The notes: generated from the letters alone by a model not told the origin. Shown: positions 34,146 to 46,945, counted from the first letter of the stretch. The stretch is DNA of 64,000 nucleotides from Macrolepiota albuminosa (GCA_027475525.1 JAMWFC010000009.1:682001-746000), one strand, 5' to 3'. Translations and numbers: made by a program.

Positions 34146-37100
34146 TGAGCTCCTCCTCACAGGCATCTTTTTCTGCTTGTCATCCTATCCAGCCTTCTCT
34201 TCTATTTTGCGCTCCACCCCCAGCTCAGGTACCGCAGTGCATCCCCTTTCTCTTGGAGTATCTATGGATGTTGATGCCTCTTGTCAACATTCCTCCCTTC
34301 CTCTCCTCTGCCATTACTGTGGAAAGCCTGGTCACTTCGCTCGATATTGCTCCCAGGGGTTGGAGGTGCACTATCTCTCAGCCTTAGAGTAGGAAGAGCT
34401 CCTTCTCCAGCTCCTTGCTGCCCAAGATGTCTGAGGAAACCCCTTCCCAGATGTACAAACTGAAACAGAACCTTTGGAGGAGTCTTTGGGTCCTGTGGAA
34501 GCTGTAGCAGAACCATTGAATGGGTCCTTTGGTTCTGCAGAGGAGGATTTTCAATAGAGCAATGGATGAGTTGTATGCCTCCGCCACCTGGTGCTAATCA
34601 GTTCACATGTCTATCAGTAGAATCTTCTAATATACCACTCCCTGTTCATGATTCTCTGACTGAAACTGTAAGCACCCCCTCCAACATACAAAATACCTCC
34701 TTGGTCCAAGCCTCAGTTAAGACCTCCTCTCCTCCTCCTCATGTCCAATGACCACATGTCCCAGCTTGGGAATGATGCCTTCCTCATTGCTATGTTGTTG
34801 CCTCTACTTCTTCTCTGAATTCTCTGTGTCTGAATATGGAGATTGAGACAACTGACACTCAGCAGACTCGAAGCATTGTAGCTCTTTTGGACAGTGGTGC
34901 TACTGGACTCTTCCTGGATACTAATTATGTGGAACAACACCAGCTCACTACCCTACCCCTCTCTCATCCTATTCCAGTCTATAACATTGACGGCACACTC
35001 AATGAAGCTGGATCTATCCGCTTAGTGGTGGATTCAGTTCTTCGCTATCAGACTCATTCTGAGCGTGCTGTCTTTGCGTTCACTAGTCTAGAAAAGCAGG
35101 ACATGATACTTGGGTTCTCCTAGCTGCATAATCACAATCCTGAGATTGACTGGGCTAAGGGTAAGGTGAGCATGAGCAACTGCCCTTGATGGTGTTCCAC
35201 ATATGCCAAGGAAGTTAGAGATGAGTGTAGAGAGTCAGTCCATGCACATGCTGCTATCCAGGCTTGCTGAGTTGGACATCTCCCCTTTGCAGACCTTGAC
35301 CTACTGGATCCTCCCCCCTTGGCATTCCCTTATAGAGAGGCCCTCTATGAGGACGTTCAAGGTGTAGGGAGTGAAGCCCAGATGGAAGATGGATGCAAGG
35401 ATGAATTTGGGTGTGCTCCTGATCCTGAGTCTCCAGACAAGGCTATCAAGACAGGTGATAGGATTTATGCAACTACATTATGACCTCCACTGACTGTAGC
35501 AGAGATTAGAGCTAGCCAAACTACTTCCTAGTGGCTAGCTCAGGCATTTGCTGCTAACTCTGCTCCTAAGTCATTTTAAGATGCAGTTCCTCATTATCTG
35601 CAAGACTTTGAGGATGTTTTCTCCAAGGCATCATTCGACTCTCTGCCAGAGCGCAAGCAGTGGGACCATGCTATTGAGCTCATGCCCAATGCTGAGCCCT
35701 CTAGCTGCAAGGTCTATCCTCTCTCTCTTAAAAAACAGGATGAGCTTGATGCCTTTTTGCAAGAAAATTTAGACTCTGGTCACATCTACCCCTCAAAGTC
35801 TCTGATGGCCTCTCTAGTCTTCTTCATTAAGAAGAAGGATGGATTTCTATATCTGGTTCAGGACTACTGAGTCTTGAATGCGATAACTGTGAGGATTTGC
35901 TACACCTTACCACTCATTTCAGGGCTTGTCAACAACCTTATTTCACCAAGTTGGATGTCCACTGGGACTACAACAATGTGCGCATCAAAGAAGGTGATGA
36001 GTGGAAGACAGCATTCTGAACAAATCATGGACTCTTTGAACCTCTAGTAATGTTCTTTGGCCTCACTAATAGCTCTGCCATCTTTCAGACCATGATGAAC
36101 AACATTTTCTGAGACCTCATAGCAGAAGGTGTTGTGTGTGTATATCTTGATGATATCCTCATCTATACCAAGACTCTAGAGGAGCATCATTGGATTACAC
36201 ATATTGTACTGGAACGTCTTTGCCAACACCAGCTCTAGCTTAAGCCAGAGAAGTGTGAGTTTGAGCAGACTAAGGTCAAATATCTTGGACTGATCATCTC
36301 TTATGGAATGGCTGAGATGGACCCAGTCAAGGTGGCTAGTGTGGCAGAATGGCCAGAGCCTAAGAACAAGAAGGAGGTTCAGGCCTTCCTGGGCTTCATG
36401 AAGTTTCATTCAGAATTTCTTGCACCATGCCCAGCCCCTCTTTGATCTCACCACTAAGGACACTCCTTGGCACTAGGACGTAGCACAGCAGACAGCCTTT
36501 GATGCCCTTGAACATGCTATCACTTCAAAGCCTGTCCTCCTGTTCCCAGATGATGACTCTCCCTTCCATGTTGAAGCCAATAGCTCAGATTTTGCTACTG
36601 AAGCTATCCTCTCTCAACAGTCAAAGGAGGATGGTAAGTGGCATCCTGTGGCTTTCTACTCCAAGAGTCTTAATGCTGTGGAGCAAAATTATGAGATCCA
36701 TGACAAGGAGATGCTAGCTATCATTCAATTATTTAAGGAGTGGTGACATCTCCTTGAGGGTGCCAGGCATAAATTTGAGGTGTGGGCTGATCACAAGAAC
36801 TTAGAGTACTTTCAGACAGCCAAGAAACTTAACTGCCAACAGGCTCAATGGTCCTTGTATCTGGCCAACTTTGACTTTTCACTACATCACAAACCTAGAC
36901 AGAGCATGGGCAAGCTAGATGCACTTTTTAGGTGAGCAGACCATGGTTCAAGAGCAAGCAACAATGACAATATTGTACTCCTAAAGCCAGAACTGTTTGC
37001 TATCTGTGCTCTAGAGGGTGTAGTTGGCCAAGGAGAAGAAGTGAGCATCCTTCGAGACATCTGCTGAGGTAACTGGGAGGGTGCTCAAAAAGATCTCATA

Positions 37101-37462
37101 GCCAAGGCTGCCCTGGCCTTGCATGCTTGAGAGAAAACTGGAGTAAAGTCTGTCTGCACTGATGAGTAGTTTTTGGAGAATGGTCTTCTCACCTTTTAGG
37201 GGCACATTTATGTTCCCAACCTGCCAGACCTCTGAAGGCAGATTGTGGAACAGCATCATGACTCTTGGGTAGCAGCAGGTTATTCTGGCAGATGGAAGAC
37301 AAAAGAGCTCCTGGAATTACTGGTGGCCTCAGATGTCATGGTATATAGGCTCCTACATCTCTACCTGCGACCTCTGCCTTTGGACTAAGCCTTGTCATCA
37401 GCCTCCCATGAGACAGCTTCATTCTCTGCCTATTTCAGCTGAGCATTGGAGCATGGCCTCAG

Positions 37463-38323
37463 TGATACGACGCTGTACCAGCAGTCAGGGACACACCATG
37501 CACCAGAAGTCAAAATAAACATTTAATTATGGGCTGAAAACTGTAAGCCTCCTGGTAGCATCCCAATAAATACACAAAAAGTACAGAACTACAGGCAGAG
37601 ACCAGCTCAAACTATCAGCTCAACAATAGTCCAACCACTGTAATGGAGGAGGGGAAGCATGGGAGCTGGCAAAAGTGACAAAATGGGATCAAATTGTGAT
37701 GATCTGACAATGCCCAATTTGACATGACTGAAAGGGGAAGAAAAGAAGCATGGAGGGATGTCAAAAGAAGCATGGAATGCAGGGAATGATTGTGCTAAAT
37801 GGAGCAGAAGCAAATGGGGAAGTGGCAATCAGAAACATCCAGAGGAATGGTGGAACAAGAAGTTGAATGGTGGAACTGGTGGCACCAAAACAGGCTTCCC
37901 AAAAGGGAAATTGGACTATCAAATATGTTTCAGAGGCTGGGGAGTTTACAACAAAGAGTCAGGTGTAGATAGTGGTCTGTGCACCAGAAAAACAGTATAA
38001 ATAGCCCAAGTTTAGTAGAGAATAGACAGGCATTTGATAGGCAAAGGCTCAGTGGTTCCCAGGGAGTGAATCACCTAGGCTAGAGTTTATTGAACACCTC
38101 TTATTGGAAGTCTATTGGTAGACAAAGGCTTGGTGGTTCCCAGGGAGTGAGCTACTTAGGCTGGAGTTTATTGAGAACCTTCTTCTGCATTGCAGGATCT
38201 TCATTCTGTGAAGCACTCAATACATCAACCTTATCATCAAGCACCAATGTGGATTAGAGGTCACTTTCTAGGACTTCAAGAAAGCCCCAGAACTATCAGT
38301 ACTACTTGCAACCAAGTACTACA
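37463..38323 (+). mobile_element. Solo LTR, family E, inserted in gypsy copy 2 integrase
   Basis: An 861-bp TG...CA insert (TGATACGACGCTGTACCAGC ... AAGTACTACA) is flanked by TCAG on both sides (37459-37462 and 38324-38327). It has a TATA box (cagtataaatagccc, about 37994) and two copies of a ttggtggttcccagggagtg block near 38050 and 38130. A minus-strand copy lies at 43000-44244 and a fragment at 56880-57020. Confidence 0.8.
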
Positions 38324-39039
38324 TCAGTAGACTTCATTGTGGAGTTACCAGACTCTTGCATATCTGGAAACTCCATGGGTTCCCCAGTCTGATGGCCAGA
38401 CTGAGCATGTCAACCAAGAACTAAAACAGTACCTCCAGCTTTTCTGCAATAAATGACAGAATGACTGGGATGACCTATGACCAGAGGCAGAGTTTCAGTA
38501 CAACAACCATGTACATGCTGCTACCCAGATGTCTCCCTTCCTTTTAGATACTAGTCAACACTCTCAGATGGGATTTGAGCCTCAGGGACAACCTTCAGAG
38601 AATGAAGCTGTCAATGAGTTCTGAGAGTGGATGAAGGCAGCCCAGGAGGAAGCCAAGGCTGCCTTAACTAAGGCAAAGGATGACATGGCCTGCTACTATG
38701 ATTGTGGACGAACTCCAGCCCCCAAGTACAAGCCTGGAGATTGAATTTATCTGGATGCCTCTGACATTGCTACTACTTGGCCTTCTCAGAAGCTCTCATT
38801 GTTGTCCAGGATCCTTTCTTATAGTAAGGCAAGTAGGCCCACTAGCCTATCAACTCAAGCTGCAGTCCCGATTATATGTACAAGCATGCATCTTAAATGT
38901 AGACTCTCTAGTGGTGACAGTGTGTCTTTGTCTTGATTACAGGTAGAGGTATTGGTAAACTACGCTATGACAGATTATGCGAGTCAAGAAAAAACTAGAC
39001 CTTACAATCCAGTAGACTTAACCAAGTGTTAATCACACC

Positions 39040-40313
39040 AAGCCTACTACACTGCACTATCTCACAGTGCTACAGCTGCAGAAACACTTATCATCCAAGG
39101 ATTTGATGCTAACAAAATACAAGGCAAATCAAGTAGCACATTGCACAGGAAATTTTGTGACTTGGAACTGCTCGATAAAATAACCAAACTCAGATATATG
39201 AACCAGCTCCCTCAAAGGTTTGTCAATTCACCTAAATGATCTGATGTAATTTATTCATTTAGACAATGCAAACAAAAAGATTACATGCTCCCTAAACTTT
39301 ATATGGCTTTACATTGGAGTGACAAGAACCCTTACAGTGATGCATCATTTCCGGATATCAAATGGCAGGTTGCTAGTGAAAATAGATCTATTAAGCTACC
39401 ACAGTTCTCTAAAAGCAGATTTATTCCAGCTAAGGGCACTCAGCCCATAGTGCATCTTCAACCAATACCCAGCAAAATAAACTAGAACTATGACGATGGT
39501 TCACCCAACTTGAAAATTTTGAAAAATCTTATAAGCGGTGAACAGAAATTAAATCTGGACAGATGTGAAGGACTGGTTGGAACTAAGTGGAATGCCAACA
39601 GTTGCATGTACGACGCAGTAATAACTATATTGTACAATATATGGCAAGATGACATGTCACTATGGTCGACAAATTTCTGATCATTTGGGACATCAATTAT
39701 GCGAAGCATGGAAAGCACCTTCTTATTAACACATGAAAGTAAAATCATGCTGGAGGATGCAAGAGAGGATTTGAGAAATTGTATGAACATTTGCAATCTG
39801 AAAAACTTTTTGTATGGTAAACTAACAAGTGTTCATGCTGTGATTGAAGAGTTGCTTACATACAGGCAAAATGTATATACATCATACATGTACTGTCCAC
39901 GTGGTCATGCAGTTAACAGAAGAGCTGTTATGTCAAATTTGTGTCAGATTGCCATACTAGATAATTCACAACCATCAATACAACATTTCCTAAGAGACAT
40001 GGAGTTTTTTACCAAATCTCAGTGCAGAACATGTGCGTCTGAATTAGTTAGAATAATAAGAACAGTATACACAGCACCAATACTGTCTTTTGATGTGGCA
40101 TCAATCAACATCGCAATTAATAGATATATCAATATGCCAGTTTATAGGTCAGGAGACAGACGATATATCCTAAAAGGTATCATATACTTTGCAAACAGTC
40201 ATTTTACTTGTCAATACATGGATTTGTCCTTGAGGATGTGGTTTCATGATAGTTTGATTACTGGTAGAAGTTTGATTGTTGAAGAAAGCAGTCTAGATAC
40301 GTTGGATATATGA
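39040..40313 (+). pseudogene. Broken ORF with ubiquitin-specific-protease-like Cys and His boxes
   Basis: One reading frame runs from about 39040 to the stop at 40311, interrupted by TGA (about 39237), TAG (39492) and TGA (39678). Order: AETLIIQGFDANKIQGKSSS, a basic/aromatic middle (DYMLPKLYMALHWSDKNPYS), then GTKWNANSCMYDAVITILYN (about 39580-39640), which has the Asn-x-Cys layout of a peptidase C19 nucleophile box. Next come possible zinc ligands (CPRGH, about 39896; CRTCAS, about 40030), and finally a block with YILKGIIYFANSHFT followed by MWFHDS (about 40165-40250), matching the YxLxGVxxHxGxHxT...WxxxD layout around a C19 histidine. Catalytic function is inferred from layout only. The stops could each be a single C-to-T or G-to-A change. 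Confidence 0.5.
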
Positions 40314-42990
40314 GTCTGCAGAGGTAGTAAAGCAACAATAGTGTTATACGTTAGAGTGATGTGAGCGTATATTACTGTTGAGAAGTTGTTTAGTTTGAAT
40401 TAAGTCTGTGTATTTAAGGCTATATATAAGTCATATTATTCAAATAACCCCTTGCAAAAGAGGACAGTTCACATGATTTTGGATGATGTGAGGTCATATG
40501 ATCTTCAAAAAATCATTGGCGATCATACACACAAATGCTGACATAATATATGTTAAATGTGCTCATAAAGAATATAATTTATTTTCATTACTTATAGCTA
40601 ACCAAGGAATAAGTAGTCCATAAAGACGATCCTCAGTATACCTATCAAGCGAACAAATGTGCATATTATATAAGCATTTGGTAGGATGACTAGTTTACTT
40701 ATATATTTTATTTATTTATTTATTTATTTTGCTGCTGTTTAACTAGTACAAGAAGGCCATTTGGTTGTGCATTCAAATGCTAATATAATATATATTCACG
40801 TGTATTAAAATTGGGTTATTAATTAGTAATAATAAGTTTGAGCACATGATGTCCACTGTAGATTCACATGACTGATTTTGCGACCATCTATGTTACCTGC
40901 ATTTTTAAACATAATTGTATATTATAAAAGAAATGAACAGTAAAATTAAATAATGATTTGATAAACATGACTTTGTATTATATAATAGTTTGGTTGAACA
41001 ACTGTTGGAGAGTATGTAGCAAACACACACATATACATTTACTCGTTGTTATGCTGCTTTGTACAAGGCTAGCCAACAAGAAAAACTAGTTTCTACTTGT
41101 AAATCTATATATATATATATATATTTGTTTTAAAAAAAGTACAACTTTATAGTATGTTGAAACATCTTATGATTTGTATATATTTGATGTTATGTATTAC
41201 TATTTTGTTCCTTATATATTACAGTACGTACATAAGCCTTCACCTCTTCTTCCTCTTGCATGCTCTCCACTTTCAGTCTGTTGTTTCTTTTCAGTGGTTT
41301 TTTATACTGGCCATGTTATGTCTAGCTCACTTTTATAAAATGCTATTGCATGCTCTGGAAAATGCCTTCTCACTGCTGCTTGGAGGTATTAGTACTAGCA
41401 TTCTATGTTGCTATGGACTTCCTTGATAAACACCTGCTGGAAGCAAATATCATTACTGTATATTGACTTGATACTTATTAATCGCTCTGGGCTCATATGA
41501 TCTGATGGGTAAAATTATGTCAATTAATATGGTACAGAAAGTATGTCAGTCTGCTCAGTCTATGAATTTATGTGAGTCACACCAAAACATTTCTGCATGA
41601 ATCTTTATGGAAAATACGATATGTTACTCAAACACTGATAGGATGAACTACAATATACTAAATCGATAAACCAACCAGTATGTTGAGTTGTCAGTAAAAC
41701 ATATAGTTAGTGTGAACTCACTTATTTACATGACAAATGTATGCTGTTGATGTGTTCTCTCAATATACCTCTATATACATTTACACTTATTATTCTATTC
41801 ACTTAATATCATAACCACACTACCAATCACTAGTATTTGATGCTGGCACCCACGCATGTCTGCCACCATGTTACACAGCATATGCATGAGGGAGAATGTG
41901 GCCGATGGATTAAGTATAGTTTCCAGTCAGTACTTCGATGTATTAATGCATGCTAACATTGTCAAACTCGTATTTTGATGAGTTTTTCAGTCCATTTTAG
42001 CATGTAGAGGCATTTTTATAATATCAAACTTGTATATTCATAGCAGCGCTTACACTCATTACGACTGAACCACTCAACATCTTATGATCAAAGAATTCAA
42101 TCAAAATAACTGCCTCGTTGCCACTTTTTATGTACATCCAAGTGACAATGAGCAATGCTTTGACGAAGCATTCATGTATTTCTTTTTGGGTGCTGCACAC
42201 AGCTGGACAGCATGCAATATCATTGTTCAATATGTTGTTCCGAGGCACTTAATTGCTCGCCACATGTTCAACAACTCTTTGAGGGAGATTGTGAGTATTC
42301 TGTTTTCTCTTCAGTTTACTCAGCGACTAATTTTATTAGTGCAGGTATATTACAGGCATTCTTGCATAGGTGATTCCTATGTATTCTTTTGTAGGTAATT
42401 CAGTTTTGTATGTAACGCTTAGTGGGCCTCGTATTATGGTAATGTATTTTGCATATCATTATATCTTACATCTAATGTACTATAGTATATTAACGGACTT
42501 TCATATACCTGATATTAAACTCAATAAAAGTATTTATATGTGTATTTTAAAAAGGGAAAATATTTGAAAATAAATAAATAATAAAATAATACAATAAATA
42601 ATGAAATTTAAATATGTAAAAAAACCAGTTAGTCGTACTTTTCTGCTATTTTTTTTTACATTGTCAAGAAAATATTTGTGTAGTGCAACGAACTGCAGAA
42701 GTGACATAATATATATTTACATATATTAAAAATGTTTTAATATTTATTAATTAAAGGTTTGGACACATAGTAGTAGTCTTCGCAGTTCCACATGTCCATA
42801 TTCATGTGATTATTCCGTTATCTTATTTTAGACATATGATGTATTACATAAGCATTTGGTGGAACAATCAGTTCACTTATTTGTATTTATTTATCTGTTT
42901 ATTTTTATCTTTGCATACATTTGTAAAAGTATAAAAATAATAAAATAATAATAAGAATAACAATTAAAAAAATAATTATAAAAAATATAT
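40314..42990. other. AT-rich region without recognised genes
   Basis: Long AT-rich stretches include a (at)n run near 41108-41124 and a (ttta)n run near 40710-40730. ORFs at 41154-41426 and 42084-42398 (MIKEFNQNNCLVATFYVHPS) are open but I recognise no domain, and they could be chance. A segment resembling tattatataagcatttggt recurs at about 40663 and 42845. Confidence 0.45.
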
Positions 42991-42999
42991 TGTCAAGTT

Positions 43000-44244
43000 T
43001 GTGACAAGGTGGATCTCAGGCACACCGTGCTAGCAACGGCCCATACAAGCAAGTAATACTCTAGAATATAGATATGTCTTAACAAACTCCAGCTTAAGTC
43101 ATTCACTTCCTGAAAACCACCAAGCCTTTGCCTATTAATTGCCTGTTTATTCTCTACTCTACTTGGGCTATTTATACTTTTTTTATAGTGCACAGACCAC
43201 CAGATACACATGACTTTTGCTCTTGACCTCACAGCATTCCTAACCTAATTTGTCATTCCATTTTTCATTTTTGTGATGCCTGTTTCAGTGCCACCATTCC
43301 ATTCATCTCTTCCATTCATCAGAACATTCCAATCTGGTTATTTTTAAATCAGATCTTGTATTGATCCAGATTACTCCAGATTGATGCTAATTTACTCTAT
43401 TTGCTAGCCTCATACTTCACCTCTTTGTCAGGGAACTCCTCATTTCTTTCTTCTTTCACTCCATATTCCTTCACTCTCCTTTTATTCTTCGATTGATGCT
43501 AATTTACTCTATTTGCTAGCCTCATGCTTCACCTCTCTGTCAGGGAACTCCTCATTTCTTTCTTCTTTCACTCCATATTCCTTCACTCTCCTTTTATTCT
43601 TCTCCTTTTATTCATTTCCTTATTGCTTCTATCATTCTCTCGTTTTGTTGTTTTTTTCAACACTATCTTTTAGTACTATTCTCAGTCTTTGAGATTCTCT
43701 GGTTCTTTAGCTATCATTCAGATAAGTGTGGGCTCTTTAGCACCACTTTCAGACTGATTATATAAGCCAGAGTTTGCCTTTCTGACTTTCAAAGTCCAGA
43801 GTTTTCCTGCCTTGTTTGCACAGTTGTTTATTTAGGCAATTTTTGAGTTTTTAAGGTTTTGTTGTGCTGTACAGTTGTTTTCCATGCTTCAGAGCCCCCA
43901 GAAGCATACAACCTGGCATAGGGAATCCCTAAACTTGTTCTGATATTGTTAGTATATACTCTAATACACTTTGAATCTTCCTCTGCCAGCTGTGTGACTG
44001 AGCCACAGCCTTGGGAGGTCACCCTTACACTTGCGATAACAGTAGCTAGACTATTGTTGAGTTGATAGCCTAAGTTGGTCCTTGCTCTAATCTGTACTTT
44101 CTGTGTATTTGTTGGGGTGTTTTTGGAGATATAATTTGTTGAGACTGCTATCAGAAAGCTTACAGTTTTCAGCCTTATAATTAAATATTTATTTTGACTT
44201 TTGGTGCATGTTGTGTCTCTGACTGCTGGTACAGCATTGTATCA
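43000..44244 (-). mobile_element. LTR family E, minus-strand copy split by a gypsy LTR
   Basis: Reading the minus strand from 44244 it starts TGATACAATGCTGTACCAGC, matching 37463 onward, and continues to about 44031. After the inserted gypsy LTR it resumes at about 43425 and runs to about 43000, including the same TATA region (aagtataaatagcccaag, about 43170). Confidence 0.75.
43426..44029 (+). mobile_element. Gypsy-family solo LTR nested in LTR family E
   Basis: It starts tgtcagggaactcctcattt and ends cacccttaca. A diverged 112-bp tandem duplication (43381-43492/43493-43604) covers its start and flanking bases. No internal region is present. Confidence 0.75.
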
Positions 44245-44945
44245 TCTCATTTTTTTTGCTGGCTGATTGTTTTGTCAGCTATTTTGTCTTATTATTTATT
44301 TTGAACTATTTCCATTATTGCATAAGCTTTTGACATCATTTCAGAATGCCAATTGATAGAAGATGAACACAATAAAAACAGGGTAGGGCATCACAACAGT
44401 ACATGTCATATGTTGTATAGAAGCTCACTTTGTACTGTACCATACATGTTCAGCAGAGTCTGCTACACTGTAGCAGAGCAGTCCCCACAGTGCCATAGAA
44501 TACAGAGCTATAGATATGTTACAATGTGCTGTATGACATGGTCCAGTGAATTGATAAAAAGCAGGCATACACATGTGCACAGGCCCAGTGAATGCTAGCA
44601 GACACTAGCAGATGTTAATGTGCATCTGGCTGCCAGCAGAGATCAGTCCACAAGTGAAAACCTTTTCCATTGGTGGATGTCATGGCATGGATAAACCCTT
44701 CTTGAGATTCCCCACTTCCCTCCCCTCTCTCTTCCTCTCCACAATAACTCAAGGCTGCATGCCTCCCCTTCCCTCCTTTTCTCACCTCCGATGCTAGCAT
44801 ATGTCCACAAAAGGGCCCTGCAGACATATGCAGGCCTACAAAAGCTACCAGCAGACATTTACACAGACCTACATTGACTCACTCAAACCTATGCAGGCCC
44901 ATGGAGGCTGGTTGGACCAAAAAAAATAGTAACTCATCATCCCTG
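44245..44945. other. Low-complexity region, no gene seen
   Basis: Open frames at 44353-44858 overlap on both strands and show no domain. From about 44590 the sequence is built of degenerate cagcaga/ctagcagatgt words. Confidence 0.4.
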
Positions 44946-44952
44946 CCATATG

Positions 44953-45038
44953 TCTATGGGGGGAAATCGAACCTCTGGCCTTGAGGAAGCCTTCAGCAAT
45001 AAAATGCACTGACAATTTAACTGTTGCACCACAGGTCT
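44953..45038 (-). repeat. tRNA-like (SINE head) sequence
   Basis: The minus strand reads tgtggtgcaacagttaaatt (box A-like) and, about 45 bp on, agaggttcgatttcccc, a very good box B. Spacing fits a pol III promoter of a tRNA-derived SINE or decayed tRNA gene. The acceptor stem is not clearly paired. Confidence 0.5.
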
Positions 45039-45184
45039 GTTACCAATGGATAGAATCAAAGGTCAGATAACACAACGAACAGCTGCCCACCTATGTTCCC
45101 GCAGGTTTCCATATGGATATTTTAAGGTGAAAAGGGGGTGGCATACCTTCCAAAAGAGTTTTCATAGCTTGAAAGGGGCATTGG

Positions 45185-45720
45185 CATTATCTGCCATCAG
45201 CTGGCATCTGTTGGAGTTTGTTGGCAGCTGTCATGACCTGCTGGCATTTATCAGAATCTGTCAGTATCTGTTGTACATTTGTTGGCATCTACTGGATATC
45301 TGCTGATATCCATCGGCATCCACCAGATATCTGTTGATATCTGTTGGCAACCTCTGGCATTGTCTGACATTGCCTGGCATCAGAGTGGGAGAGAAGAAAA
45401 GAGGTGTGTGGGCATCTGCTGTATGAGATAGCATCTCAGAGAGCATAGAGGGTAGCAAAAAGGGATGGAGATGGGGAGAAAGAAGAGAAAAAGAGAAGAG
45501 GAGGAGCATGGATGTCCACTGGCACGCCAGTAGATGTCAGATCAGAGAGGAGGAGGAAAGCAGGATGCATGTGGCATATGAATGTAGTGTGTGAGGTAGT
45601 GTGGAAAGTGGAGAGGATGACACTGGGAAGAAAGAGAGGAAAGAGTGGAAGGAGGTACATGAGTGTCCGCTGTCTACTGGCATGCCAGCAGGCGGTAGCA
45701 GACATCAGCATGTGAGCCAG
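45185..45720. repeat. Degenerate ctgttggcatctg tandem repeat and low-complexity purine-rich DNA
   Basis: 45185-45380 is a run of diverged 12-15-bp units around tgttggcatctg and gatatctgttg. 45390-45660 is strongly purine-biased on the plus strand. The open frames here come from this composition. Confidence 0.65.
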
Positions 45721-45732
45721 CTGACGTCTATG

Positions 45733-45825
45733 CAACCAGTCCTGGTAGTTTAGTGGAATATTTGTATATTGATATTTAACATTGTGTACAGTGGTGGGTT
45801 TGACTCCTTCTACTCCACCTTAATA
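45733..45825 (+). repeat. tRNA-like (SINE head) sequence
   Basis: It has a box A-like tggtagtttagtggaatatt and, about 50 bp later, a box B-like gtgggtttgactcct. It resembles the three tandem units at 46501 onward. Confidence 0.5.
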
Positions 45826-46500
45826 GCGTCTAATGATATGTTTTTATACAGGTCCATTTTTGCTCTACATGTACACCATACTCATTAGTTCTGTATAAAA
45901 ATAACAAATAATAGAGCCTGTAAGCCCCTGTAAAATATCTGTTTATTTGCTTGCTAACATCATTAAGTTGATTCTTTCAAAACTCTAGAAACTACTGAAA
46001 AAGAATAGGATGAAGGAGCTTGCACATGTGTTTATTGCAGCACACGTGACAAGTGATGATATACCAGGGCTGGCTATCTTTTTCACAAAGATCAGCCTAA
46101 AAGTAGCAACAGTGTATCATCAAATTGTCACATGTGCTGGAAGAAACACATGCGCAAATTGGTCCCAGCCTATCCCTCTGCAGAAATCTCTGGAGTTTTA
46201 AACGGATCAAACTAATGACACCAGCAGACTTGGTGCTATTATATAATGTGCACTAGTGGAAGTCAAACCTGCCTTTTGTACACAATATGAATTATCAATT
46301 TATCAATATTCTATTATACCACAGATGCTTACTACAATTCAGGATAGTGTATATATAGTGCACAAATAGACCCATACAGAATTTGAACAGATAGTGTTAT
46401 TAATTTTTACTTGTAGTAAATTGACAGAGAGCAGAAGGGGTCTGCTGGAATGGTATCCTATACATGAGGTGTAGCTGATTTATACTATAGTCTGTACAGT

Positions 46501-46945
46501 AAGCATCTGTAGTGTAGTGGAATATTTCCAATTCATACTCCTTGTATCTTGTAGTTGGCAGGTTCAACTTCCACTACTGCATTTATGTCAAACTATCAGT
46601 AATTTTTGACCTGCTTAGTTAATTGTTATTTACTACACATGAAATATTAGACTGATATTTACTTACATCATAGCAGTATTCAGTAAGCATCTGTGGTGTA
46701 GTAGAATATTATTTATTGTGTCTTGCAGTAGGCAGGTTCGACTCCTACTAGTGCATTGATATCAAACTGTCTAGAATTTTTGACCTGCTTAGCTAATTGT
46801 TATTTACTACACATGGAATATTAGACTGATATTTGTTTACATCATAGCAGTATTCAGCAAGCATCTGTGGTGTAGTGGAATATTATCAATAGGTATTCAT
46901 TGTGTCTTGCATTAGGCCAGTTCAACTCCTGCTTAGTGCAATAAA
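46501..46945 (+). repeat. Three tandem tRNA-like units (46501, 46685, 46859)
   Basis: Each unit starts aagcatctgtggtgtagtgg (box A match) and reaches a box B such as caggttcgactcctactagt about 50 bp later. Unit spacing is 184 and 174 bp and the inter-unit spacers (tttttgacctgcttagctaa, gttatttactacacatgga) are also shared. In the middle unit the ends gcat/gtgc and the T-arm can pair in part. This indicates a tandemly amplified tRNA-derived SINE rather than functional tRNA genes. Confidence 0.65.

Larger units (their letters stand above)
31458..38866 (+). mobile_element. Chromodomain-family gypsy element, copy 2, heavily mutated and 3'-truncated
   Basis: It has a 5' LTR at 31458-32233 (starts tgtcaggggactcctc, ends cacccttaca) and an internal region collinear with copy 1 at about 15786-20930. 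The gag start is MTQPAPSDTPLDASAPQDDA at 32348. Similarity ends near 38866 in the integrase C-terminal region; the chromodomain and 3' LTR are missing. Arg and Trp codons are often replaced by TGA or TAG and CpG is nearly absent compared with copy 1, so it decayed by C-to-T change. Solo LTRs of other families are inserted at 31595, 33177 and 37463. Confidence 0.85.
32348..38866 (+). pseudogene. Gypsy copy 2 gag-pol remains
   Basis: Collinear with copy 1: gag; CCHC knuckle CHYCGKPGHFARYC near 34310-34350; protease LLDSGATGLFLD near 34885-34920; RT with the box intact as YLDD (about 36149-36160, tatcttgatgat); RNase H (FYSKSLNAVEQNYEIHDKE-like, about 36655-36710); integrase zinc and core regions (37185-37400 and 38325-38620). 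Stop codons and frameshifts occur throughout. The RT aspartate pair lost in copy 1 is kept here, although the gene is otherwise dead. Confidence 0.82.

Noticed and set aside
39699..40313. KDZ transposase or helicase
   Set aside because: No DDE or helicase motifs; the Cys/His layout fits a C19-type protease better.
43381..43604. A tenth 77-bp duplication
   Set aside because: The period is 112 bp and the copies differ at several bases, so it is an older, real duplication. The 182-bp repeats at 26610-26970 and 63415-63660 and the 137-bp repeat at 62321 were rejected for the same reason.
45261..45735. ORFs in purine-rich DNA
   Set aside because: They are produced by low-complexity composition (runs of GA), with Leu/Ser/Pro-rich or Arg/Glu-rich shadows.
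46501..46945. Three functional tRNA genes
   Set aside because: Box A and box B are present but acceptor and anticodon stems do not pair well and the units share spacers, which points to an amplified SINE.
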